NCBI GenBank assembly: GCA_022496805.1 | Contig: CM040106.1 | Span: 6,200,001-6,264,000 of the forward strand | DNA length: 64,000 bases | Origin: Pohlia nutans | Taxonomy: Eukaryota; Streptophyta; Bryopsida; Bryales; Mniaceae | Direction of reading: 5' to 3' | Shown: piece after piece, positions 44,013 to 55,129 of the stretch | How positions within the stretch are numbered: position 1 is the first letter of the stretch | Layout of the letters: the number at the start of each line of letters is the position of its first letter | Made by a program: the position numbers and the translations under genes | Notes under the pieces: model-generated | What the model saw: only the letters and a program-made list of their open reading frames with translations | Databases searched by the model: none | What the model was told of the DNA's origin: nothing

Positions 44013-46661
44013 CTATTCCTCATCCAATTCTAAATTGATAACGAGATTAACGGGGACTGCTTCATCCAATGCGCGCTCCGCGAGTGTTCTACCACTTGAA
44101 CCTTCGCCCTCATGTATCACTCTTGGTGGCGCATACACAGGTGTTTCGTTTGCGGCCGCCCAATGAATCCGTTGGAGTTTGCCTCTAGTGCGGTAACAAA
44201 CTGCGTCTTCTGTAATAACCAAATTTGGACGTCGGACTCTACCCTCTTGTCTGGCTTTCAAATACCGCTGTGTCTCTGGAGATACCTGGTACAACAGTAC
44301 ATAGATCACTTGCCTCAATAGTCTAGGTTTGTGGTACGACTCCTCGTGGAAGATATTGGCCCCCCTGTTTGAGATACTGGCCTCCACATCTTTCTGCGGA
44401 CGTATAGTCTCGCCCATGTGATTCACCTTCTGTCTAACGGGAAGTTCTCCTCTCACCAACCGCCTCGTTCTCGAGTCCCAATAATACCCGAATACTTGGT
44501 AAAAAAAGCCTTTCAAGCCAAAGTCTAGAGCTTTGTTCGGGTACATCAAATTAGCGGCCAGAAGTACGTTCTCTGGCCTCTCGTGCCAGTTCCACTGCTG
44601 CCTCTCGATGTACATTTGCTGCGTGCTCATGTTGTACTTCCAGCTCCATTCCACCGTCTTCCCAATTTCTGCGCCGGTTACAAATCCCGCAAAATCTATT
44701 GCGTTGTGCCTCCAATGACTTGGCATGAACGGTAGCAATCCGAATGTTTCATACAACCGGCGGTGGAAAGGGCTTAGGCAAACTGGGCACCATCGGACGG
44801 AAATCATTCGTGGTAAAAGGCATTGCACATGGAAGCAATGTCTACAACTTCCTAATGACCAAAAACCCTCCGGTCCAAAATAGTTGTTGCAAATGCTACA
44901 CTGGGTACCGTTTAGAACCGATTCGTTAGGCGAAGGCCACTCCCGCTGCATTCCTGATGTGATGCTGTCATACTCTTTGAGAGGATTCCATCGGTGTTGG
45001 ATTGGTAATTTCGGCCAAGCAATCCCCTGAGCCGTTGTTGGCCAGTCATCGTCATACATTGAATCAACTTCGGCCCAGGATGTTAGCATCAGATTCCGCA
45101 ATCTACCGTCTCTCTCCCATTCCACCATAACTTGCTCCATCTCCATCTCCAATGCCCTCACTATTGCTGCTGCAAAAATGGCAACAGTTGCCCACTCATC
45201 AAATTGTGTAGCAAGTTTGCCATACTCCTTTCTAAGACTTCTATTTTGCCGCTCCAACTCCTCCGAGTTATCGTGTTGGACTTCGTACACCATTACGCGG
45301 GACCTCAAGTCTGCAAGCTCTTCGTGGTTCTCAAAGTTACCGCAACTGAGAACACGCTCTAATTTTTTTTTAACTCCTCGTTTTCTTTTTCTAAAGCAAG
45401 GTTCCTTGACATGACTTCACCAACCAAAGACTCCGTGGTCGCGATGCAATCTAGAGCAGCGTCCCATTCGTGTTGCAGTTTGTCCTCGCGATTCATTGCC
45501 GCGACACGTTCTTCGTACTTCCACAACTGCGACGAGGTCATTGGCTCCTTCCCCTTCCCCATACATTCCGGTCGTGGAACACTCGAAATGCTTTGATCAA
45601 CGGGGACAACAAAATCGTCACTCCATACCATGGAATCAGCGTTTGAAGCATCTTCCTTAAAACCCAGCTCAGCAAGTTTTCCTTCTAAAAACGTCACCCT
45701 GGCGCGCAGAGCTGCGACCTCTGTCTCATGTTTTCTAACAAGGTCTCTCATAACCGTGCCGTGAACGTGGATCCCATTCAATGTACTCGGTGTGTCGTTT
45801 ATACCTGGAAATCCTTCCCCTCCCGGTAAAACGGGCGTACTCGGTACCACTGTCTCATCCATCATCACATCCGTTGTTCCGGTTTCAAAATCCGGGCATT
45901 GCCGCATCCGCCTCTTCCGTAGGTGGGGCCCCCGTTGCAACTGCCTCCGCTTCTACTGCACTACTCCTGTTCTCGTCCTGTCCGTCAAAGATTTGTATGT
46001 GAGGCGTTTGTCGTGGTACCTCTACAAAGGCTGGGATGCTCAAATTTGCAATGACTCCATCCAACAATTCTTCGTCCATTTGCATATCATCCACTGTACT
46101 GGGCCCACTGTAATTTTTTGGCGGATACAGAAAATCATGGTTTTCGATAAACCATTGCGGGATTGGCACCATGGGAATCTCCTTTGGCCTCCTCAGTAAA
46201 TACGCTTTTCGTACGCACGACGGAAGCGAGGACCAATCCACTTGCACTTTCAAGACACTCTCCGCATACACCATCGCGACGATACACAACGGAATGTTGT
46301 GTTTAGCGTATTTAGGGTCATCCGAAATCTCCCTCAACACGCTCAACATCCTCCATTTCATTGGAATGTTGCTCATTTGGGTTCACTTGCCAGAGGCGCT
46401 CGCACAATTCCGCTCGTGGTGATCTTCTGGCCAAAATGCACGGTCCACATGGACCCAATTCACATAGCGGGTCGCTATCAGAGCAGTCCACGGAGTCGTT
46501 TGTTCTTCCCATCTCGGTTTTGCAAAAATGTCGGGGTTATTATAAATATCCCACTGGAAGTCCTGAGGTTTGCCTTTCGGTTTACTTTTCTTTGGTTCGT
46601 TTACCTCCACCCCTTCAACAAAGTCGGATCTAGACCGTCGTCGATTAACACCATCCGCCAT
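44013..46661 (-). pseudogene. RING-H2 and coiled-coil protein gene, disrupted
   Basis: Four consecutive minus frames join into one protein of about 880 residues from ATG 46661 (MADGVNRRRSRSDF). N-terminal domain: TPWTALIATRYVNWVHVDRA, MKWRMLSVLREISDD, AMVYAESVL, VDWSSLPS, shared with the gene at 48032-48676. Then an acidic linker, a coiled coil (LRARVTFLEGKLAELGF; LALEKENEELKK) and a RING-H2 finger CSIC(x13)CRHCFHVQC(x10)CPVC, suggesting E3 ubiquitin ligase activity, then about 240 unrecognised residues. Lesions: TGA at 46383 where the paralogue has Trp (KWTQVSNI), a one-base gain in TTTT near 45888 and a base missing in a run of nine A (45361-45369). Two lesions are in homopolymers, so consensus error is possible. 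A TATA-like box is at 47036. Confidence 0.78.
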
Positions 46662-47035
46662 CGTCAAATTTGATTGGAGCAACAACTTCCTGTCCCTTCT
46701 AAAGTCTCCGGTACCGTAAAACCTACTTAGTGAACTTCGCACTCCAAAATAGTGCAACTAGTATTAAAAAACGTTAAATAGCACTTCAAAATAGTGCTGA
46801 ATTTAACGGTCAGTTCCCTAAAACCGATCCACACACAAATAACAAGTCACAAGTCACAAGTAACAAGTAACATAAATATGATTTTGAACACCTGAGGTAA
46901 AGTTTTCAAAAAAATACTCCGCCTCAGAGGCCACTCATTTACCGACGAGCACGTGGCGGCGGTTGCTTAAAGCACACCCTGTCAATGTGCTCAAGAAGGT
47001 GAATAGGCGTGAAAAAATGAGCCACGTCCTCCACC

Positions 47036-47042
47036 TTATATA
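47036..47042 (-). promoter_or_regulatory. TATA-like box upstream of the RING-H2 gene
   Basis: TATATAA on the minus strand, about 375 bp upstream of the ATG at 46661, directly abutting the C-rich (minus-sense GGGCAGT) array that begins at 47050. Confidence 0.55.
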
Positions 47043-47049
47043 CAATCTG

Positions 47050-47535
47050 CCCCCCCCCTCCAATTGCCCTCGTGCAACTGCCCCACCCCGACTACCCACC
47101 CCAACTGCCCGTATTGAACGGCTAGGATTTGACGGCCGCAACCCAACTGCCCCCATCGAACGGCCACGATCCCGCTGCCCGTCCCCAACTGCCCCCTCCC
47201 GACTGCCCCCCCTCCCGACTGCCCCTACTGAACGGCTGAGATTCGACGGCCGGAACCCGACTGCCCTTATCGAACAGCCCACGACCCGACTGCCCCTCCT
47301 CGACTGCCCCCCTCCCGACTGCCCCTACTGAACGGCTCAGATTCGACTGCCATGATCCAACGCCCCACGATCCGACTGTCCCTCCCCAACTGCCCCTCCC
47401 GACTGCCCGTACACGACGGCCCAGATGCGTCGGCGTTAGTCTGACTGCCCTCATCCAACGGCCCACGATCCGCCTCCCCGTCCCCGACTGCCCCCCTCTG
47501 ACTGCCACTTCCGACTACCCTTACCCGACGGCCTA
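47050..47535 (-). repeat. GGGCAGTCGG minisatellite (minus sense)
   Basis: Degenerate repeats of CGACTGCCCC interspersed with a longer unit GAACGGCTCAGATTCGACTG (three forms at about 47115, 47232 and 47331). It begins 8 bp upstream of the TATA-like box. All long frames through it are low-complexity artefacts. Confidence 0.92.
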
Positions 47536-48031
47536 CATGTTAGGAACCCATGTATTGAAAAAAAAAATTGAAAACACAGTCCCCGGAGTGGTGGCTACAT
47601 TTTTCACCAAAGTCAAAGAACATAGAGTTAGCAAAATCCCAGTAACATATGGAATTTCATTTTTCATAAATAAAATAAAAATTTGAGGGTGTTCCTAATG
47701 ATGTTACGCACCCATCTCTGGAAAAGAGTTCCAAATGGGAGTACCGGGACTCATGGTTGCATTTTCCACATATTGCAAATTCTAGTCAAAATACATAAAG
47801 TTACCAAAATACAAATAACAATGGCAAATGATAATATTGGGAGTGAGACTCCATCTCATTAACACTTATAATGGCTAAACAAAATTGAGATCCATTTCCT
47901 TGTCTCGTTGATCTAAATTTGCCATTGTAAAAGAACACATATAAAACTAAGGCGTACAATACCGTACACATAATGTCCAAAAAAACTATAATACTATAAT
48001 TATATAGATGTATACGTTACGCACTGAACAT
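47536..48031. other. AT-rich spacer
   Basis: Between the array and the 3' end of the 48-kb gene. No gene or clear repeat seen. Confidence 0.55.
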
Positions 48032-48676
48032 TTAGAATGTTCTCGGTGCGTTCATTGCATCTTGAACCTCATCCCAAATATTAGGATCATCAGCATCTTC
48101 ATCGTCGTCGTCATCATCATCACTAGGGGCGGGTTTGTCTAGTAGGTCCGGGTTGTCATTAAACCATTGCGGCATGGGCTTAATGGGAGTATTTATGGGC
48201 CTCGTAACCAAGTACGATTCCCGAAGACCCGATGGGAGGGAGGACCAATCCACCTCCACATTCAACACACTCTCCGCATACACCATCGCAGCCATCGCCA
48301 ACGGAACATTGTGCTTCGCGTACGCACGATCATCGGAAATTGCCCTCAACACGCACAACATCCTCCATTTCATATGGATATTGCTGACCTGAGTCCACTT
48401 GTCGGACGCGTTGATAAAATTTTGCTCGTGTCGGTGTCTAGGCCAAAAAGCACGGTCTACGTGGACCCATCCTACGTACCGGGTGGCTATCAAAGCTGTC
48501 CATGGAGTTGGTTCCGATTCCCATCCATCTCTAGCTTGAATGTTGGGATTCTCATATATTTTCCATTCTGGCTTTTGCGGTTGACCTTTGGGCTTTGTTT
48601 GCCTGGGATTGCTCCCTTGACCATAATAATACCCCCCTGACCATAATAATACCCCCCTGACATCTTGATAATACAC
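48032..48676 (-). CDS. Paralogue of the RING-H2 gene's N-terminal domain
   Basis: Uninterrupted frame of 214 codons. It shares with the gene at 46661 the series TPWTALIATRYVGWVHVDRA, ASDKWTQVSN, MKWRMLCVLRAISDD, AKHNVPL, AMVYAESVLNV, VDWSSLPSGLR and PMPQWFNDNPDLL. It ends in an acidic tail (DDDDDDDEDADD) and lacks coiled coil and RING. The true start is uncertain: the first 20 codons span a direct duplication of CCCCCTGACCATAATAATA, and homology begins at PKGQPQKPEWKIYENP. It has its own TATA-like box and array upstream (49001-49425). No known family; the intact frame suggests this is the better-preserved member. Confidence 0.75.
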   Translation of the reverse strand: MYYQDVRGVLLWSGGYYYGQGSNPRQTKPKGQPQKPEWKIYENPNIQARDGWESEPTPWTALIATRYVGWVHVDRAFWPRHRHEQNFINASDKWTQVSNIHMKWRMLCVLRAISDDRAYAKHNVPLAMAAMVYAESVLNVEVDWSSLPSGLRESYLVTRPINTPIKPMPQWFNDNPDLLDKPAPSDDDDDDDEDADDPNIWDEVQDAMNAPRTF

Positions 48677-49000
48677 TGCAATAAATAGTCATTGACACTA
48701 GTAAGAGGAATTTCTAGTCATGTAGATATAATTCTAAATCCAACACTTTCAAAAAGTCCAATTATGAAGACGAAGAATACTAGTGCATTCGAAATACTAC
48801 ACAATTCAAAGTCTAGTGAGAGGTTTGATAGTAAGTAATGATTTGTAAAACCTGCGAATGACAATTCCAATGAAGGAATTTCCCGCACTACAAGCCACTT
48901 CTTCAGACCCCCAAGCACTTCGCAATGGTTTCTATACAGCAAGCCTGTCGATATGCTCGCAGAACGTGAGGAATGTGATAAATGAGGCAGCTTGCTCCCT

Positions 49001-49007
49001 ATTTATA
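49001..49007 (-). promoter_or_regulatory. TATA-like box upstream of the 48-kb gene
   Basis: TATAAAT on the minus strand (GATATAAATAGG), close to a consensus plant TATA box, adjoining the C-rich array. It is about 330 bp from the first ATG of the frame. Confidence 0.6.
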
Positions 49008-49029
49008 TCCTGCCAGTGAACCTCCAACC

Positions 49030-49425
49030 AACTGCCTTTGTACCGACAGCCCCATCCAACGAGCATGGCTCGTCAACCTCCCCAACTGCCTCAATCTGAC
49101 GGTTATTGATCATGAGCCCTCACCAGACTGCCCCTACACCGACTGCTGCAACCGTCGACTGCCCCTACGCCGACTGCTGGTCACCCTCCTCGACTGCCCC
49201 CATCCAACGAGCATGGCTCGTCAGCCCCCCCGACTGCCTCAATCGGACGGACCCTGATGATCAGCCCTTCCCCGACTGCCCCTACAGCACCTGCTAGTCC
49301 CCCCGACTGCCCCATCCCTCTGCCACAACCGACAGCTCTGTCCGACTGCCCCTCCCGACTGCTCCATCCATCTGCCCCATCCTACTGCCCTCGCATTCCA
49401 CTACACTGCATCCATCTGCCCTCAT
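49030..49425 (-). repeat. GGGCAGTCGG minisatellite (minus sense)
   Basis: Degenerate CGACTGCCCC repeats with inserted units of CATCCAACGAGCATGGCTCG (two copies, about 49050 and 49200). Same relation to TATA box and gene as at 47050. Confidence 0.92.
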
Positions 49426-49747
49426 CCGAAAATCGGGTTGGCTACTTTTTAAACTAAATATTAAATTATTCAAGAAAAAACAAAATACTTCATCATGACA
49501 TCTCATACAACTTCGAAGTCTACATTGACAAATGTGTAGCACTTCTTGCTTCCTCTCCAATAGATAATTTCAAGATAACCATTTATTAATTCTTATGTAG
49601 TAACAAACATAATAATTTCACAAATGCATTATAAAAACATGTCTAATGTAGAATGAGCTTTCTCCCAAGTAACAAAAATACTAGTACCAAAATTGAAGGT
49701 GGAAAATCATGCATCCAATGAGTTTTGTATTAGAAATCAGCATCTAA
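49426..49747. other. Spacer before the satellite
   Basis: AT-rich, no gene or repeat recognised. Confidence 0.6.
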
Positions 49748-52700
49748 TAATATTCAGGGCTCGCTAGAAATGGTAATATGCCTTCCACGATGTTCTACCA
49801 TCGTCCAAATGCCATCGCACATGTGTTTAATATTATGAATGGACTTGTATTAATATTTTGGGCTTACTAGAAATGATAATATGCCTTCCACGATGATCAA
49901 CCATCATCCAAATGCCATGGCACATGTGTTTTATAATATGAATGGGCTTGTATTAATATTCTAAGCTTACTAAAAATAATAATATGCCTTCCACGATGAT
50001 CTACCATCATCCAAATGCCATGGCACATGTGTTTTATATTAGTAATGGGCTTGTATTAATATTTTGGGCTACAAGAAATGATAATATGCCTTCCACAATG
50101 ATCTACCATCATCCAAACGCCATGCCACATGTGTTTTATATTAGGAATGGGCTTGTATTAATATTCAGGGCTTACTAGATATTGTAATATGCCTTCCACG
50201 ATGTTCTACCATCATCCAAATGCCATGGCACATGTGTTTTATATGAGGAATGGGCTTGTATTAATACTGTTGGCTTACTAGAACTGATAATATGCCTTTC
50301 ATGATGATCTAGCATCATTCAAATGCCATGCCACATGTGCTATATATTAGGAATAGGCTGGTATTAATATTTTGGGCTTACAAGAAATGATAATATGCCT
50401 TCCACGATGATCTACCATTATCCAAATGCGATGGCACAAGTGTTTTATATAATGAATGGGCTTGTATTAATATTTCTGGGCTTACTGGAAATCATAATAT
50501 GCCTTCAACAATGATCTACCATCATCCAAATGCCATGGCACATGTGTTTTATATTATGAATGGCCTTGTATTAATATTCAGGGCTTACTAGAAATGGTAA
50601 TATGCCTTCCACAATGCTCAACCATCATCCAAATGCCATGGCACATGTATTTTATATTAGGAATGGGCTTGTATTAATATTTTGAGCTTACTGGAGATGA
50701 AAGTATGCCTTCTACGATGATCTACCATCATCCAAATGTCATGACACATGTGATTCATATTAGAAATAGGCTGGTATTAATATTCTCGGCGTTCGGGAAA
50801 TCATAATAAACCTTCCACGAAATTCTTCCGTCATCTAAATGCCATGGCACATGTGTTTTATATTAGAAATGGGCTTGTATTAATATTCAGGGCTTACAAG
50901 AAATGATAATATGCCTTCCACGATGATCTACCATCATCCAAATGCCATGGCACATGTGTTTTATATTAGGAATGGGTTTGTATTAATATTCAGGGCTTAT
51001 TAGAAATGATAATATGCCTTCCACGATGATCTACAATCATCCAAATGCCATGGCACATGTGTTTTATATTAGGAATGGACTTAAATTAATATTCAGGGCT
51101 TAATAGAAATCATTATAAGCCTTCCACGATGATCTACCATCATCCAAATGCCATGGCACATGTGTTTTATATTAGGAATGGGCTTGTATTAATATTTTGA
51201 GCCTACTTGAGATGAAAGTATGCCTTCCACGATGATCTACCATCATCCAAATGTCATGACACATGTGATTCATATTAAAAATGGGCTGGTATTAATATTC
51301 TCGGCGTTCGGGAAATCATAATATGCCTTCCACGAAATTCTACCGTCATCTAAATGCCATGGCATATGTGCTTTACATTAGGATGGGCTTGTATTAATAT
51401 TATGGGCTTACCAAAAATGATAATATGCCTTCCACGATGATCTACCATCATCCAAATGCCATGGCACATGTGTTTTATATTAGGAATGGGCTTGTATTAA
51501 TATTTTGGGCTTACTAGAAATCGTAATATGCCTTTCACGATGATCTACCATCATCCAAATGCCATGCCACATGTGATTTATATCACAAATGGGCTTGTAT
51601 TAATACTCTTGGCTTACTAGTAATAATAGTATACCTTCCACGGTAATCTAGCATCATCGAAGTGCAATGCCACATGTGTTTTATATTAGAGATGGGCCTA
51701 TATTAATATTCAGGGCTTACTAGAAATGGTAATATGCCTTCTACGATGTTTAACCATCATCCAAATGCCATGCCACATGTGTTTTATATTATGAATGGGC
51801 TTGTATTAATATTCATGGCTTACTAGAAATAGTAATGTGCCTTCCACGATGTTCAACCATCATCCAAATGCCATGGCACATGTGCTTTATATTATGAATG
51901 GCCTTGTATTAATATTCTGGGGTTTCTAGAAATGGTAATATGCCTTCCACGATGATCTACCATCATCCAAACACCATGCCACATGTGTTTTATATTAGGA
52001 ATGGGCTTGTATTAATATTCATGGCTTACTAGAAATAGTAATGTGCCTTCCACGATGTTCAACCATCATCCAAATGCCATGGCACATGTGTTTTATATTA
52101 GGAATGGGCTTGTATTAATATTTTGGGCTTACTAGAAATCGTAATATGCCTTTCACGATGATCTACCATCATCCAAATGCCATGCCACATGTGATTTATA
52201 TCACAAATGGGCTTGTATTAATACTCTTGGCTTACTAGTAATAATAGTATACCTTCCACGGTAATCTAGCATCATCGAAGTGCAATGCCACATGTGTTTT
52301 ATATTAGAGATGGGCCTATATTAATATTCAGGGCTTACTAGAAATGGTAATATGCCTTCTACGATGTTTAACCATCATCCAAATGCCATGCCACATGTGT
52401 TTTATATTATGAATGGGCTTGTATTAATATTTTGGGCTTACTAGAAATAATGATATGCCTTCCTCGATGATCTACCATCATCCGAATTCCATGCCACATG
52501 AATTATATATTAGGAATGGGCATGTATTAATATTTGGACTTTCAAGAAATAATAATATGCCTTCCACGATGATCTACCATCATCCAAATGCCATGCAACA
52601 TGTAATTCATATTAGAAATGGGCTGGTATTAATATTCTCGGCGTTCGGGAAATCATAATATGCCTTCCACAAAATTCTACCATCATTCAAAAGCCATGGC

Positions 52701-55113
52701 ACATGTGTTTTATATTATGAATGGGCTGGTATTAATAATCAAGGCTTTCTAGAAATAATAATATGCCTACCACCATGATCTACCATTATCGAAATGCCAT
52801 GTTACATGTTTTTATATTTTGAATGGTCTTGTATTAATACTCTGGGCTTACTAGAAATCCTAATATGCCTTCCACGATGATCTATCATCAACTAAATGCA
52901 ATGGCACATGTGTTTTATATTAGGAATGGGCTTGTATTAATATTCTGGGCTTACTAGAAATGATAACATGCCTTCCACGATGATCTACCATCATCCAAAT
53001 GCCATGGCACATATGTTTTATATTAGGAATGGGCTTGTGTAAATATTCAGAGCTTACTAGAAATGATAATATGCCTTCCACGATGATCTACGATCATTCA
53101 AATGCCATCCCACATGTGTTTGATATTAGAAATGGGCTTGTAGTAATATTCTGGGCTTATCAGAATTGATTATATGCCTTCCACGATGATCTACCATCAT
53201 CCAAATGCCATGCCACATTTGTTCTATACTAGGAATGGGCTTGTATTAATATTCTGAGCTTACTAGAAATCATAATATGCCATTCCACGATGTTCTACCA
53301 TCATCCAAATGCCATGGCACATATGTTGTATATTATGAATGGGCTTGTATTAATGCTTTTGGCTTTCTAGAAATGATAATATGCCTTCCACGAGATCTAG
53401 CATCAACCAAATGCCATGGCACATGTGTTTGATATTAAGAAAGGGCTTGTATTAATATTTTGGGCTTTCTAGAAATATTAATATGCCATCCACGATGATT
53501 TACTACCATCCAAATGCCATGGCACATGCGTTTTATATTATGAATGGGCTTGATTTAATATTCTTGGCTTACTTGAAATCATATTATGCCTTGCACGATA
53601 TTCTACCATCATCTAAATGCCATGGCACATGTGTTTTATATTAGGAATGGGCTTGTATTTATATTTTGGGCTTTCTAGAAATGATAATATGCCTTCCACT
53701 ATGATCTTCCATCATCCAAATTCCATGCGACATGAGTTTTATATTAGGAATAGGCATGTATTAATATTCTTGGCTTACTAGAAATCATAATACGCCTTGC
53801 ATGATGTTCTACTATCATCCAAGTGCCATGGCACATGTATTTCATATTTTGAATGGGCTTGTATTAAATTTCTGGGCTTTCTAGAAATGATAATATGCCT
53901 TCCACGATGATCTACCATCATCCAAATGCCATGCCACATGTGTTTTATATTATGAATGGGCTTGTATTAATATTCATGGCTTACTAGAAATAGTAATGTG
54001 CCTTCCACGATGTTCAACCATCATCCAAATGCCATGGCACATGTGCTTTATATTATGAATGGCCTTGTATTAATATTCTGGGGTTTCTAGAAATGGTAAT
54101 ATGCCTTCCACGATGATCTACCATCATCCAAACACCATGCCACATGTGTTTTATATTAGGAATGGGCTTGTATTAATATTCATGGCTTACTAGAAATAGT
54201 AATGTGCCTTCCACGATGTTCAACCATCATCCAAATGCCATGGCACATGTGCTTTATACTATGAATGGCCTTGTATTAATATTCTGGGCTTACTAGAAAG
54301 GATAGTATGCCTTCCACGAAATTCTTCTATCATCCATATGCCATGGCACATATGTTTTATATTAGGAATGGGCTTGTATTAATATTCAGAGCTTACTAGA
54401 AATGGTAATATGCCTTTCACGATGATCTACCATCATTCAAATGCCATGGCACATGTGTTTTATATTAGGAATGGGCTTGTAATAATATTTTGGGCTTATT
54501 TGAAATGATAATATGCTTTCCACGATGATCTATCATCATTCAAATGCTATGTCACATGTGTTTTATATTAGAGATGGGCCTGTATTAATATTCAGGGCTT
54601 ACTAGAAATGGTAATATGCCTTCCACGATGTTTAACCATCATCCAAATGCCATGCCACATGTGTTTTATATTATAAATGGGCTTGTATTAATATTTTGGG
54701 CTTACTAGAAATGATAATATGCTTTCCACGATGATCTACCAGCATCCAAATGCCATGGCACATGTGTTTTATATTAGGAATGGGCTTGTATTAATATTCT
54801 GGGCTTACTAGAAATGATAATATGCTTTCCACGATGATCTACAAGCATCCAAATGCCATGGCACATGTGTTTTATATTAGGAATGGGCTTGTATTAATAT
54901 TCTGGGCTTACTAGAAATGATAATATGCGTTCCACGATGATCTACTATCATCCAAATGCCATGGCACATATGTTTTATATTAGGAATGGGCTTGTATTAA
55001 TATTTTGGGCTTACTAGAAATGATAATATGCCGTTCACGATGATCTAGCATCATCCAAATGCCATGGCTCATGTGTTTTATATTAGGAATGGGCTTGTAT
55101 TAATATTCTGGGG
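49748..55113. repeat. Satellite array, 103-bp monomer, about 52 copies
   Basis: The word ATGCCTTCCACGATG recurs every 102-104 bp across 5.4 kb. Each monomer has three palindromic cores in fixed order: GATGATCTACCATCATC (6-bp arms), GCCATGGC or the variant GCCATGCC, and CACATGTG. These are followed by TTTTATATTAGGAATGGG and CTTGTATTAATATT. Multi-monomer blocks are duplicated: a variant block at about 51500-51830 recurs at 52110-52440, and one at 51814-51985 recurs near 53974-54145, giving a higher-order structure. No coding capacity; small frames inside are artefacts. Confidence 0.97.
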
Positions 55114-55129
55114 TTACTACTCTAAAGTT

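Noticed and set aside
46935..47508. Gly/Arg-rich frames over the array
   Set aside because: Same artefact: repeat-driven open frames without domain content, also open in other frames and on the other strand.
49748..55113. CRISPR-like array
   Set aside because: Monomers are contiguous 103-bp tandem copies without unique spacers; this is an ordinary satellite in nuclear DNA.
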